From NCBI GenBank assembly GCA_949710005.1, contig OX453274.1:13086168-13150167 (forward strand): a stretch of 64,000 nt of DNA, given 5' to 3'. The notes under the pieces were generated by a model. That model did not search any database. It was not told the DNA's origin and saw only the letters and a list, made by a program, of their open reading frames with translations. This stretch comes from Ricordea florida. Taxonomy: Eukaryota > Cnidaria > Anthozoa > Corallimorpharia > Ricordeidae. A program made the position numbers and the translations under genes. Within the stretch, counting starts at the first letter, position 1; each line of letters begins with the position of its first letter. Below are positions 52,301-61,324 of this stretch, piece by piece.

Positions 52301-55256
52301 TCATGACAGCAAAATGCGGTAAGTACCAAATTCTAGGTCCTCTTTTTTTAGCTTCAGCGGGCGTCAATTTTCTAGCATGCCCCTTGGAGATGTAATCTTC
52401 CATGACTGCACGGTACTTGTCTTCGAGCCCTGGCTCACGAACGAATTTCCTCTTCAGGGTCTGCATCCTCCTTTCGGCTTCACAGCGATTGTTAGGTAAT
52501 TCAACCTCCTCACTGCGCCACAGCAGACCAGTTTCATAATGACCATCATGCACCTTCATTGTTCTTTGTAATATGTCAACTGCATGCATATCTTCTCTGG
52601 ACATATTATGGGATGTCAGAATCGTAGAATCACTTACATTAATCTCGTTCCTTGAGAGGTCGTCTTTCCGCGTGCCGAAGGCATCCAAATTCCAGAACTT
52701 CTCAATCTGATCATGGAGTTTCTTATCACAGCCTGTAAAGTTGATGTTAAGATCCTTGGGAGTAGGAACACCTTGGAGAATTCCAGTAATGACCCAGCCC
52801 AGTGGTCCTCTCAATGCCCTCAGTTGACTGTGTGGTGTGCTAGGTTTTCGCACTTCAAACACTTCGTGCGCGTAGTCGACATCTTTTCTTATCAAGACAG
52901 AGACCTTTTGGATCTCCACATCCGGGATCTCTATGTCCTTCAAATGTGGGTGGAGGGACGTATCGATGTTCCTGGGAAGCCACTTTTCTGAGATGTTAAA
53001 CTTCTCTGACACCAGACCTTCTTCGACCGTAATCGTCTCTCCGACGCCGTTAGCTGACTGAAGCTGAAATTTCACCTCTTGAAGTTCTTCATTCGTTTTC
53101 TCCATTAGAGTGTTAAAAGAAACCTGCTCCTTTCGTCCTTTCAATCCAAGAGTGGTGGCGACATCACTACTAATTATGGTGCCTCGAGATGCATTGTCAA
53201 GCAGGCCATAGGTAGTTACATAAGACCTACTGGGAGCTATCACCTTGACAGGGACGACATGCAGCAACACCGTTTTTGAAGGAGTCCCAGTGATAGTAGC
53301 ATACTCTTCAACAGTCCTGGGCGCATCTGACTGACGAACTTCTCTTTTTTCTTGCTTCACCTCCCCTTGCCCTATCTGCCCATGTGGCTGTCTCTCAGGT
53401 TGCGGCCCTTGACCTTGCTCACTTGTTTTCTTCTTGTAAGGATAATGCAGCAACCTGTGATGTCGTCTATCACTTCCACACCTACAGAAAGCTTTGGACT
53501 CGCACCTAGCACGCATGTGGCCAGATTTCAGGCAAACGTGACACAATTTGTGTCGCTTAACAATCTCCCATCGGGCTTGAATGTCGTCAGCTTTAAATCT
53601 TTCGCATTGAGTAAGCTCATGTTTCTCCGAGCAGCAATAGCAACGATTAAAGCTCTGCATTCTAATTTGCCTCCCCGCATTCGAGGGTCTGACAATCCCA
53701 CTATAAGCCTTTATATCTGTGGTGAATGCAGAGGTGTGTCTGCCTGGCCTAGCGTTCGATTCACTCTGTTTCTCAGGTCTCTTGTCACAGACAAATCCTG
53801 GGTCGTTCTTGATGTAAGCCTGTCGTTTGACAAATTTGGCCAGGTCAGAAAGCCGAGGGGTTGAGCCACTCTCTCGGATTTTGAATGAGGCTTCTCCCCA
53901 TTTGTTCACGAGATAGTTTGGCAATCGCCGTGCAATTTGCTTTAGGTTTGATACTGTATTTGCCTCAAGTTCATATTCTCCAGAGAGCTTCTTTGAGGCT
54001 GACTCTAGTTGTTTTGCGAAGTTCCTCAGTCCCACATAGTCAGTGTTGGACAATTTCTGCCCCTTTGTCAGATTCTCTATGCAGCCAGCAGCAACAGTAG
54101 CGGGCTGTCCATACCGTGCCAGCAGGATGTCTAGCACTGCATCATACGAGCACCCTGAAACCCTCTCAACGACTTCATAGGCCTCACCGGCCAGAAACTT
54201 GGGAAGAAATTCTAATTTTTGGCTATCGGTCAGAATCCCATCTTCCAAATTGTCCCGGAGTCTGTTTCTAAAGATGGGATAGTCGCTGGGGTTCCCTGAG
54301 AATTTAATGGGCTGCATGGCTTGCAGCATTGTCAACTTCAGCAAAATGGCTGTGGTGTCATCCCTTCTGTTGGTATTCCCTGACGCGGGCTTAGCCCTGC
54401 GACCCTCATCACCTTCGGGGGGTATTTCTTTCTTTGTCAGGGAATTCGTCCAGGTAGTGTTCTGAATCCTGTCTTTAGGGGGCACTTCAGGTGGTATGAA
54501 GTCAGGGATCTTCGGGTTCAAGGTTTTTTCATCGCAACCCGCTGACCATCTAGCAATTTTTTCATGTTGTGTCATCGGTAACATAAGCGATAACTCTACT
54601 TTGTCCTCTAGGGAAGTATTGGTGACAGTATCAGTGCCATCCTCAAGAAATTCGGCTTCCTTTTCTGCCAGTTGGACCTGATACTTTAACTCACAAGCCC
54701 TCCTCTTCTTACAAAATTCCAGCTCAATCCTTTTGTTTTCCATTTCTAATTCGTACTGAGCCACTTCTTGATCCCGTTGCAACAATAATTTCCTCATTTC
54801 AACATTTTTTCTAGCCTCTCTGAGTTTTGACTGCTTTGAAGAGGTGTACGACTTCTTATACTCTTTTTCTGGGATTTTAGGGCGTTTGAAACAATCATTA
54901 ATTGCATCTATGCAAGCATGATATTCCGTTTGAGTTTCCTGGTGTTTGTTTTTAACCCGCTCAAATTCTTCTTGGGGCAACTCTTTCATCACATAGAAAC
55001 TATAGCAGTTATCGTATTTCTTCCAAGCTAAACTCAAGTCCTTCAAGGCACTCTCAAGTTCATCGTACTTCAATTCAACAAGGCAAGCCTTTGCACACTT
55101 CAACTTTGTACTCACGCGACCTAAGAAGCCAGCGAGTGAATTCTTGTGTTGCTCCAGTCCATCCGATTCCACCAAATTTTCACCACGGGCTGGACTTTCG
55201 CTCCTCTCATGATCCAATTGTCGAATGATGTTCTCGCCAGCGTCGCGTTCAGACAT
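49320..55256 (-). CDS. BEL/Pao gag-pol polyprotein, intact
   Basis: From MSERDAGEN (an upstream in-frame Met exists at 55298) the frame runs 1,978 aa. In order: a coiled-coil gag N-terminus; the DUF1759 gag domain (about 320-500); zinc knuckles (CYCCSEKHELTQC, CHVCLKSGHMRARC, about 560-620); protease with LLDNASRGTII (about 730); reverse transcriptase with VRIVFDAAAEHKGTSLN and catalytic FYVDDLLKS; the Pao domain; RNase H with LPRLELQGAFLA and LWSDSMSTLNYI; integrase zinc site and DDE core (GVDYFGP, RSDNGTNF, GVWERLVRT); and the DUF5641 tail. No breaks are seen. The first about nine codons lie inside the 5' LTR. Confidence 0.95.
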   Translation of the reverse strand: MSERDAGENIIRQLDHERSESPARGENLVESDGLEQHKNSLAGFLGRVSTKLKCAKACLVELKYDELESALKDLSLAWKKYDNCYSFYVMKELPQEEFERVKNKHQETQTEYHACIDAINDCFKRPKIPEKEYKKSYTSSKQSKLREARKNVEMRKLLLQRDQEVAQYELEMENKRIELEFCKKRRACELKYQVQLAEKEAEFLEDGTDTVTNTSLEDKVELSLMLPMTQHEKIARWSAGCDEKTLNPKIPDFIPPEVPPKDRIQNTTWTNSLTKKEIPPEGDEGRRAKPASGNTNRRDDTTAILLKLTMLQAMQPIKFSGNPSDYPIFRNRLRDNLEDGILTDSQKLEFLPKFLAGEAYEVVERVSGCSYDAVLDILLARYGQPATVAAGCIENLTKGQKLSNTDYVGLRNFAKQLESASKKLSGEYELEANTVSNLKQIARRLPNYLVNKWGEASFKIRESGSTPRLSDLAKFVKRQAYIKNDPGFVCDKRPEKQSESNARPGRHTSAFTTDIKAYSGIVRPSNAGRQIRMQSFNRCYCCSEKHELTQCERFKADDIQARWEIVKRHKLCHVCLKSGHMRARCESKAFCRCGSDRRHHRLLHYPYKKKTSEQGQGPQPERQPHGQIGQGEVKQEKREVRQSDAPRTVEEYATITGTPSKTVLLHVVPVKVIAPSRSYVTTYGLLDNASRGTIISSDVATTLGLKGRKEQVSFNTLMEKTNEELQEVKFQLQSANGVGETITVEEGLVSEKFNISEKWLPRNIDTSLHPHLKDIEIPDVEIQKVSVLIRKDVDYAHEVFEVRKPSTPHSQLRALRGPLGWVITGILQGVPTPKDLNINFTGCDKKLHDQIEKFWNLDAFGTRKDDLSRNEINVSDSTILTSHNMSREDMHAVDILQRTMKVHDGHYETGLLWRSEEVELPNNRCEAERRMQTLKRKFVREPGLEDKYRAVMEDYISKGHARKLTPAEAKKRGPRIWYLPHFAVMNPNKPGKVRIVFDAAAEHKGTSLNKNLLQGPDFTNSLVGVLLRFREENIALVADIESMFHQVKVRKEDQDSLRFLWWPKSMTDPPEEYVMTVHIFGATDSPCAANFSLRRSADDNAKAFDPAAVETVKRNFYVDDLLKSVGTPTAAISLADQLVKLCAKGGFNLTKFQSNDRQVLGEIPVKKRAAPSLNLDLDELPIDRALGMQWRIETDTLGFKTVQLNKPNTMRGVLSTIASVFDPLNFVAPVLLPAKQIMQTLWKRKKPWDHPISGEILEKWKRWKSALPLLENLSIPRCYFSRPHHEGVKLQLHHFADASEVGYGTASYLRIEYSDAETECSFITGKSRNAPIKTVSLPRLELQGAFLAARIDSTVRKELGFQFDKVVLWSDSMSTLNYIKNENRRFQTFVANRVSEIRELTHPDQWRYCPSKINPADDVSRGLQMEDFLKNERWLKGPPFLREPEEKWPENKFEVVPPERLEVKKEIFVTSLEPAMAVERLITESSSWVRTLRKVVWLLKFLDWIKWHTVKKQDPEVTGVNRDINCEDMETAKRMIVRVVQRSNFPDEVTNLSKGKQVKASSKIIKLKPILNEDGTIRVGGRISKAPISADAINPMILPKNHHVSTILIRNFHEANGHCGVEQVLSLLREQFWIVKARGAIKKVLRACVPCRKQMGPKMNQQMGDLPKVRLTPYKPPLTYSGVDYFGPFYVKRGRGRVTEKRWGVIFVCMNSRAVHLELAKSLDTDDFILVLTRFLNRRGHVEEIRSDNGTNFVGADKEIKEALESMEHNKVQEDLIPRGCNWVFHPPGASHMSGVWERLVRTVKRSLKAILGNQSMNEEVLTTVFSEAERIANSRPLTPNFSTPGDAEPLTPNHFLNVRPSMNIPPDMVDEKDKFSRKRWRQAQLLANHFWRRWLKEYVPSLQERHKWQLQQRNVRVGDIVLIADDDVKRSHWKLGRVLNTFPGSDGLVRSVQVRTERSTFKRPVTKLCLLEGVNDE

Positions 55257-55602
55257 TTCACAGTTCCACGAGAATATCAACAGCTTTATTTTCCACACGT
55301 CGAGATTACACTCACAATTACTCTTCTAGTCGTCTTTCGGTGAAATTCGCTATAAACGTAAACTAGGTTTAAAAAAGGGGCGTAAATAAACTCAAGGAAG
55401 TAAACAAAGGTTGAGGATTCAGTAAACTTACACAATTGTGGATCCTGTTGGGGTGTTGAGAGTCAAATTCGGAAAAAATACACCAACGCTCAAAGTTGTC
55501 TCCGTAACATAAACAAAACATGGCCGACCCCCGAGCACATGATCGCGATGGCCGAAAGGCCCTATGGGATGAAGTCCGAAACAACAGAAAAAATTAACAA
55601 CA
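55229..55602 (-). repeat. 5' LTR of BEL/Pao 2
   Basis: Carries the ATG at 55256 of the polyprotein 28 bases before the LTR end. No convincing tRNA primer site directly follows. Confidence 0.93.
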
Positions 55603-55754
55603 CTGGTGATGAAGAGGCGATCTCCATGACTTCCACTTCCACGCACGACACAACATACCCTTTCCATCATCATGCTATGGAGGAAACGTCTTTTGGTGGG
55701 GGTGAGTCCACCCTTGTACAAGGTGTAGAAAAGAGAATAGGGTCCCCGCTCTAA
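55603..55754 (+). pseudogene. 395-aa protein relic, part after BEL/Pao 2
   Basis: Continues with DEEAISMTSTSTHDTTYP and EETSFGGGES, matching LIPMPSTSTARQTN and SSFGG of element A's protein, then a stop. Confidence 0.75.
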
Positions 55755-56589
55755 GCAAGACTTTATACGATTCCAATTAAAGTTATTATACTGATTAAAA
55801 AAAACAGTCTATGACTGCACGTGGTTACTGCCTACATTGAATAAAACAAGAACACAACTCTTTCCTCTTCCCGCTCTGCTTGCATAATTACAATGTAAGA
55901 AGGTGATGAGTTCTTTGTAACCACCATAAAACGATCCCTAAAATAATAATATGTGAGGAAAATAAATCTCAAACTACAAATTGTAGAGAACTGTCTGTAC
56001 TATAAGGTACAAGTCTAAAGGTAAAACTTGAATAGATAACTGTTTGTTTCATGATAGATTCATGTATAAAAATTCTTCTGCACCTTGTTTGTAAAGATCA
56101 TGTGTGAATTATTGAAGCGCGCATGTTATTACTAAGCAGAAAAGCAAGGAAGCGTGGATCAACTTCCAGAAAGCCGTGATTGTTTGTAACTGTTTTGTGA
56201 GAAGGAACAATAGCAGGATCGAAAATGCACCAATCAGAGCAAACCACACAGCTACATAATGGTGAGTCGGAATCAGTCGACCCTATCGCCTGAAGAAGAC
56301 TAGCAGTAAGCAGACGAAACGTCGCGATCAACATCCAGTGGCTACGTCGTGTGACAAAAGAGGAATTCATATTTTTATCATCAAGAATTGTTTAGGGTGA
56401 AAAACCAACGTCTTGTATACACAGGTGGCAAAAAGACATCCGCTATACAACCGACAAAAATGTTAGCTGGAGAAACGTTTTTCAAGCAGCAATCACTTAA
56501 ACAACGAGCTCTAAACTAACTGATATAATCTCTGATTTTTACATAGACGTTTATAAACTAGCAGCTATCTGCAAAAAATAGGAGTTGGA
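55755..56589. other. no gene recognised
   Basis: AT-rich unique-looking sequence. A minus-strand frame at 56098-56370 has no recognisable family. Confidence 0.5.
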
Positions 56590-56800
56590 GAGGATAGAAA
56601 ATGTTTTTTGTGCCACGACGAGAAAGAGGATTTGATGCATCTATTTTGGAAATGTCATAAAACCAAATATTTTTTAGGAGTACTTCACGATATGGCTTCA
56701 GTCGTGCCAGATCCTCCAACCAGGCAATTACCTAGACATTACCACCGCCTTGGGACTGACGCCAGACAGCTTTTTCTTTAAGTAGTGTATAAGCGTATTT
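56590..56800 (+). mobile_element. LINE 3' fragment with zinc-binding RT tail
   Basis: A plus-strand frame reads CFLCHDEKEDLMHLFWKCHK, the C-terminal zinc-binding domain of many LINE reverse transcriptases, then stops. Confidence 0.6.
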
Positions 56801-56972
56801 ATAAACCGATTTTTAGGTTAAAAAGCTTTAACAGAAAATTGACTAAGATTTTCTAGTTTATTAAAAAAATTTTCAAAAATTAAAAAAACCGAAAAAATTT
56901 TACCAAGATTTATCAGGGATTTTATACAGCAATATTTCTGGGGCGCGGTTAATTAAGATTTAAAAAAGTTGA

Positions 56973-56981
56973 TTTAAGGAT
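56973..56981 (+). promoter_or_regulatory. TTTAAGGAT motif variant in element D TIR
   Basis: 25 bases before ATG 57007; matches the TIR motif of element A at one mismatch. Confidence 0.45.
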
Positions 56982-57006
56982 TAAAAAAAAATATTAAAAA
57001 GTAATT

Positions 57007-57567
57007 ATGGATCGATTAAATAATTTATGTTTATATGAACTAAAAAGAATTGCAAGAGAGTTAAAAATTAAAGGAAGAACAAAAATGAGTAAAAAAGATT
57101 TTATTAATGAGTTTAAAAAATTTGAAGAGGAGGAAATTAATAATTTAATTGAAAAAGTTAATATTAATTACTATATTTGTATTTATAGAAAACTTAAATA
57201 TCGTTGTAAAGAATGTTTTGGAACACAAATATGTGTACATGATAGATTTAAGTATTTTTGTAAAGAATGTAAAGGACCAGTATATTGTGAACATGGAAAA
57301 CAAAAATACCGTTGTAAAGAATGCGGTGGATCGCAAATATGCAAACATAATAAATCAAAGTATAGCTGTAAAGAATGTGGGGGATCCCAAATATGTGTAC
57401 ACGATAGAGTTAAGTATAACTGCAAAGAATGTGGTGGATCGCAAAAATGCAAACACAAAAAACATAAAACAATTTGTAAAGAATGCGGAGGATCACGAAT
57501 ATGCGAACATAGCAAACAAAAACAGCGATGTAAAGAATGTAGAATAAAATTAAAAAATGAATTATGA
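57007..57567 (+). CDS. SAP domain plus CKECGGSQIC repeats, 186 aa
   Basis: N-terminus LYELKRIARELKIKGRTKMS is the SAP segment shared with 25413-25880. It is followed by seven Cys-rich units (CKEC-x5-CxH), two more than in element A, each with conserved spacing. All Cys pairs are intact except in the third unit (PVYC). Repeat number therefore varies between elements. Likely DNA and zinc binding. Confidence 0.75.
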   Translation: MDRLNNLCLYELKRIARELKIKGRTKMSKKDFINEFKKFEEEEINNLIEKVNINYYICIYRKLKYRCKECFGTQICVHDRFKYFCKECKGPVYCEHGKQKYRCKECGGSQICKHNKSKYSCKECGGSQICVHDRVKYNCKECGGSQKCKHKKHKTICKECGGSRICEHSKQKQRCKECRIKLKNEL

Positions 57568-57576
57568 TCTAAAGAT
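57568..57576 (+). promoter_or_regulatory. TCTAAAGAT motif
   Basis: Ends 21 bases before ATG 57598. Confidence 0.6.
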
Positions 57577-57597
57577 TAGAAAATAGTTTATAAAATA

Positions 57598-58233
57598 ATG
57601 GAAATAAAAAATAATTACAAAAATTTAAGTATTAAATTTAAAAATGACAAAAAGCTGAGTATTTGTGATTTTATAGAAGAAATAAAAGAAGACATCTTTA
57701 AAAATTTATCAAAAAATAGACAATATTTTCTTGATAAATTGGAGTATAGTCATGTTGAACCCAATATGATAAATTTTGATGTAAAATATTATAATAAAAA
57801 TTATGATTTTACAGATTATATTGATTTTGAAATGAACTTAGATTTTGGTGTTGATGGTATTAACACTAATAATTTTGTAAAAGAAATTTTCAAATGCGCT
57901 AATAGTAATTTTTTTGAGAATGAATATGAATACGATTTTTCTCCATATTATGGGGAGATTATTGTAAACGGAGAAGCTATTGATCATTTTTATGAAAATG
58001 GTGTTTATCTTGGTTATCATGACAAGGAATGTCGCATTGACACCTTCGATAAAAATTTTATTATTAAAAAATTAAAGGTAAGTGTATCTTTAAATGAATG
58101 TAGAATAAATTATAAAGAGAAATTCTATAAAAACTTATATGATGAATTAATGGCAGCAACTTGGCATCCTGATAGATTTATGTATTGGTGCATTCCAATT
58201 GATGAATTAAGAGATTTGAATGAAAGATGGTAA
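57598..58233 (+). CDS. WHPxR/WC protein, 211 aa, intact
   Basis: Intact homologue of the broken gene at 24812-25394. It is acidic and Asn/Tyr-rich, with the C-terminal motif EKFYKNLYDELMAATWHPDR then WC. The intact copy shows that the break in A is secondary. Function unknown. Confidence 0.7.
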   Translation: MEIKNNYKNLSIKFKNDKKLSICDFIEEIKEDIFKNLSKNRQYFLDKLEYSHVEPNMINFDVKYYNKNYDFTDYIDFEMNLDFGVDGINTNNFVKEIFKCANSNFFENEYEYDFSPYYGEIIVNGEAIDHFYENGVYLGYHDKECRIDTFDKNFIIKKLKVSVSLNECRINYKEKFYKNLYDELMAATWHPDRFMYWCIPIDELRDLNERW

Positions 58234-58292
58234 ACTAAATAATATTATCTAATTATGTTATATAACCTAATTACTGGTTACATAACAAAAAA

Positions 58293-58934
58293 TTAACTGA
58301 ATCTTAAACTTATAGTTATGGGTGAACCCTTCAGATCAAGTTTTTTCCATTCTGCGTCTAAAATGGTTAAATCAAAGTGGTTTATTAGAGTATCATATTT
58401 TCGAACTGGAATTGTTGGATAATCTTTTGATGGTATGTTTGCTAGTAAGTGTGATGGAGAGAGTTTCACAAGTTCTCCATATTTAGTTTTATTCATATAT
58501 GACGACTTATTATCCACTATACTGCACATAAGTTTAAATGGTTTCTTAATATTTATATTTAAGGGATATAATTCACCAGGATTTATTAGTTCAGGCACTC
58601 CTAAACCAACTTGTAACCCTCTCGTAAGTTTAATTTTGGAGATCTTATTGGAATATAGATAGTCAACAGTATCTGTCTCAATTATTGTTATCTTTGCGTT
58701 ATCAGTATCATTATTAAGAAATAATGATTGAATATCACGCAGTGAATATGTGCCGGGTTGTATTATTACGAGAATGTTTGGTCCTCTTTCATAAGTTATT
58801 ATTTGTTTTTCTTTAAAATTAATAAATCTTTTGGTTTTTATATTACAATCTAGTAGTTGTATCTCTTGAACATTTTTCAGTGGAGGATCTAAATAAACCC
58901 TACTTTCTGAATCATACATGGTAATACTCAACAT
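58293..58934 (-). CDS. probable minor capsid (penton-like) protein
   Basis: 213 aa, similar over its full length to 24119-24754 (LVIIQPGTYSLRDIQSLFL, YDTLINHFDLTILDAEWKK). Convergent with the gene to its left. Same structural inference as for the A copy. Confidence 0.6.
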   Translation of the reverse strand: MLSITMYDSESRVYLDPPLKNVQEIQLLDCNIKTKRFINFKEKQIITYERGPNILVIIQPGTYSLRDIQSLFLNNDTDNAKITIIETDTVDYLYSNKISKIKLTRGLQVGLGVPELINPGELYPLNINIKKPFKLMCSIVDNKSSYMNKTKYGELVKLSPSHLLANIPSKDYPTIPVRKYDTLINHFDLTILDAEWKKLDLKGSPITISLRFS

Positions 58935-58957
58935 TTTGTTTTGATTACATCATTTTC

Positions 58958-58966
58958 ATCTTTAGA
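58958..58966 (-). promoter_or_regulatory. TCTAAAGAT motif (minus strand)
   Basis: 23 bases upstream of the start at 58934. Confidence 0.6.
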
Positions 58967-58983
58967 TTTCTATAATCAAAACG

Positions 58984-60567
58984 TTAACGAAATAGGTACC
59001 AAGCTATTGCACCACCAACAACCATAAATACTATCAGATTATCTTCATGTTGAGTTGATTTAATATTATTTTCTGGTTTAATTGCATCTGGTTGTGTTGT
59101 TTCTGTTGGTATTATTGTTTTTGGTTTGTTTTCGGTTTTATCAGCAAAGCTGGGCCCACCCTTTAGGTGGATATTAGGTAATGAAACTTTTGAAGATCCT
59201 AAATTATGGCTTATTCCAACAGGTTTTGTTTCAGTATTTAATGAATTATTTACTCCAAATTTCATATCACCCGAAGCTTTCATGAGTTTGTTATTATATC
59301 CAACCACACTTTCTGTATTTATTATCAAATTACTAGGCATTAACCAAACCCCAGGAGCAACAGCTAAATCAAGCCGCAATTTAGATTCTTGAACAGCTAA
59401 TTGATAATTTTGTATAGATTTTGAAATATCGTTTTCAATAACACTACTTTCAAATAATGATAAAAATTCTTGTTGCGTTTCAATCGCTCCTCCTCCATTT
59501 CCATAAATTGAGTTTCTTGTGTTAACTTGCGCTCCTAATATACAATATACAAAAGCTTCGGCCGATCGATTTAATCTACCAAGTCCGGCTTTGGCTAAAC
59601 CATACCCGCTTGTTGGAATAAACCAGGTATATCGAAAATCACCAAAGGCATCATTACGGATAAATGAAATTAATTTAACGTGATTATAGTCTGCATTTTT
59701 TTAAAAAAATTTTTGTACTCCTTGATCAATTGTTTTTTCTTTCTCAGTTAGTTCGTCTGAAAATTTATTATCCCCGTCTGGATATTTAATTGCTTTTGGA
59801 GAATTTTCTTCGTATTTATAAAATATATCTCCCAAACCATTGTTCATACCAACTTTAAATCTAAAATCGGCTGTATTAATAATCCCAAATTCATGGCATA
59901 ATTTTTGATATGCGGCTTTATTATATGGGTTATTATTTATTACAAAAGGCTGATCATCGGGTAAAGGAGCTCTTAACTCATATAATATTCTCCTTATTGT
60001 AAAATATACATGAAACTTTATAAAACTGCTCACTACCTTTGGGTAATTTAAACTTTCAAACGGGCTTATTCCGCACCCCGAAGTTGCACACCAAACAGCA
60101 AAGTTAAGTTGCTGCGGCCAGTAATTGAAATCAGGAGCGTTTAACCATTTTTTGCTTTGTTTTCCGGATTTGAAAGTTACAATTTGATTTGTAAATATAT
60201 CTCTCATATTTGCGGTGAATTTCTTAGTATTTGAAACATATATATCTAAAAATGTAAGCATTTTTGTTACATCTGTTGTGAAATCATCAAAATCAATTGC
60301 GGGTATGGGATAAGATAGGTTTGTTAATGTTAAACTTTTTGGAAATGAACTCAATTCATTGTCATCCAAACCTAAATCTTTCCATAAGAGTTTTTTTAAA
60401 TAAGGCGCTAAACCATCAGTCCAAGTTTTCCCGGTAGGGTCATCATTAGACATGATAGTCATATTATTATATTTCCACTTAATATATCCGCCATACGGAT
60501 CAGCCACAACCGTGAATTTACTTGTATCAGCATTTGGATATCTGTTTCTGAAATCATTGAGAGTCAT
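58984..60567 (-). pseudogene. large virion-like KYP/DLG protein, frameshifted
   Basis: 59701-60567 encodes the N-terminal 288 residues (LNDFRNRYPNADTSKF, WKDLGLDDNEL). The other frame continues from about 59698 to 58984 with LISFIRNDAFGDF-like and GVWLMPSNLIINTESVVGYN, ending in the membrane anchor AIAWYLFR. The break falls in adjoining T7/A7 runs at about 59697-59712. A homopolymer sequencing error or programmed slippage is possible. Confidence 0.7.
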
Positions 60568-60597
60568 CTTATTCTTTATTTTTTTCGATTAGATCAG

Positions 60598-60606
60598 GTC
60601 TTTAGA
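60598..60606 (-). promoter_or_regulatory. TCTAAAGAC motif (minus strand)
   Basis: 30 bases upstream of the start at 60567. Confidence 0.45.
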
Positions 60607-60692
60607 TTTAGAATAAGATGAAAATTAATACTTCTCCTTTCCAATCCTCGCAAAACAATTACATCCTACATCAGTTCTTTCATATGAAATTT

Positions 60693-61289
60693 TTAATGTT
60701 TGGGTGCGGTTAGTTCTTTTAATAGATCTTCGCGAACGTTCCTCCTTATAATAGACATGTCGAAGTTTTTTTCTGCTTCTTTCCTAAATTTTTGTCGAAC
60801 TTCTAATTTTAGTTTTTGAAACTTTTCCAACTCCGCTAAAATTATAGAAAATTCTTGATCGGATATAGCATTATCTTTCAAAGCCTTTGAAACCAAATCG
60901 TTAATTGTGTTTAATTTTGATTTTGCGATTGCAGCGGTTTGTTCGTGTTTACTAACTTTATTTGAAAGTCTCTTTGAAGCGTAACCGAATCCAACCGATA
61001 ATCCACCAAAAACCCCGCCAACAACACCTAAAGGAACACCAACAATAACCCCAAAACCAGTAAGAGAAGTTCCGAGGCCGCTTGCAGATAGAATAACTGA
61101 AATCAAACCGCCAGAAACACTAATTTTTGTGCATATTCCTCTCGCTCTATTATATTTTTTCCTTACATCTTCGTAATGTTTAATTTCTCTTTCAAGATTT
61201 TGTAATACTTCGCTTGCTTTTTGTAGTCTGAAATTAATGGGATCAACATTATTAGGTAATTGTGGATAAATTTTATTGTAGTCATCCAT
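60693..61289 (-). CDS. conserved membrane protein, homologue of 198-aa gene
   Basis: Start chosen at 61289 (MDDYNKIYPQLPNN) because it aligns with the A start and lies 25 bases from TCTAAAGAT (61315-61323). The upstream extension of the frame overlaps the next gene. Same glycine-rich double hydrophobic segment (LGTSLTGFGVIVGVPLGVVG). Confidence 0.75.
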   Translation of the reverse strand: MDDYNKIYPQLPNNVDPINFRLQKASEVLQNLEREIKHYEDVRKKYNRARGICTKISVSGGLISVILSASGLGTSLTGFGVIVGVPLGVVGGVFGGLSVGFGYASKRLSNKVSKHEQTAAIAKSKLNTINDLVSKALKDNAISDQEFSIILAELEKFQKLKLEVRQKFRKEAEKNFDMSIIRRNVREDLLKELTAPKH

Positions 61290-61314
61290 ATTGTATTTTA
61301 CTGAACGGTATGAT

Positions 61315-61323
61315 ATCTTTAGA
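61315..61323 (-). promoter_or_regulatory. TCTAAAGAT motif (minus strand)
   Basis: 25 bases upstream of the start at 61289; adjoins the end of the next gene. Confidence 0.6.
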
Positions 61324-61324
61324 C

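Larger units (their letters stand above)
48841..55602 (-). mobile_element. BEL/Pao LTR retrotransposon 2, intact coding region
   Basis: 6,762 bp with 374-bp LTRs (48841-49214 and 55229-55602), both TGTTCTCGCC...TTAACAACA on the plus strand and differing at only a few bases. The 5-bp target duplication CTGGT lies at 48836-48840 and 55603-55607. Purine tract GGAAGGGGGGA (minus strand) at about 49215-49225. The near-identical LTRs and open polyprotein indicate recent, possibly still autonomous, insertion. Confidence 0.95.
41055..55754 (+). mobile_element. Relic C: decayed relative of element A with nested insertions
   Basis: Pseudogene pieces match element A genes in the same order and strand: capsid, packaging ATPase, 181-aa, 150-aa, 72-aa, 130-aa and the start of the 395-aa gene. 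Intervening DNA is a Helitron fragment, two LINE fragments, a foldback element and BEL/Pao 2. No polymerase, integrase or inverted repeats are visible, so both ends are lost. Confidence 0.85.

Noticed and set aside
56098..56370. 90-aa minus-strand frame as a gene
   Set aside because: No recognised family, no shared promoter motif, and flanked by transposon debris.
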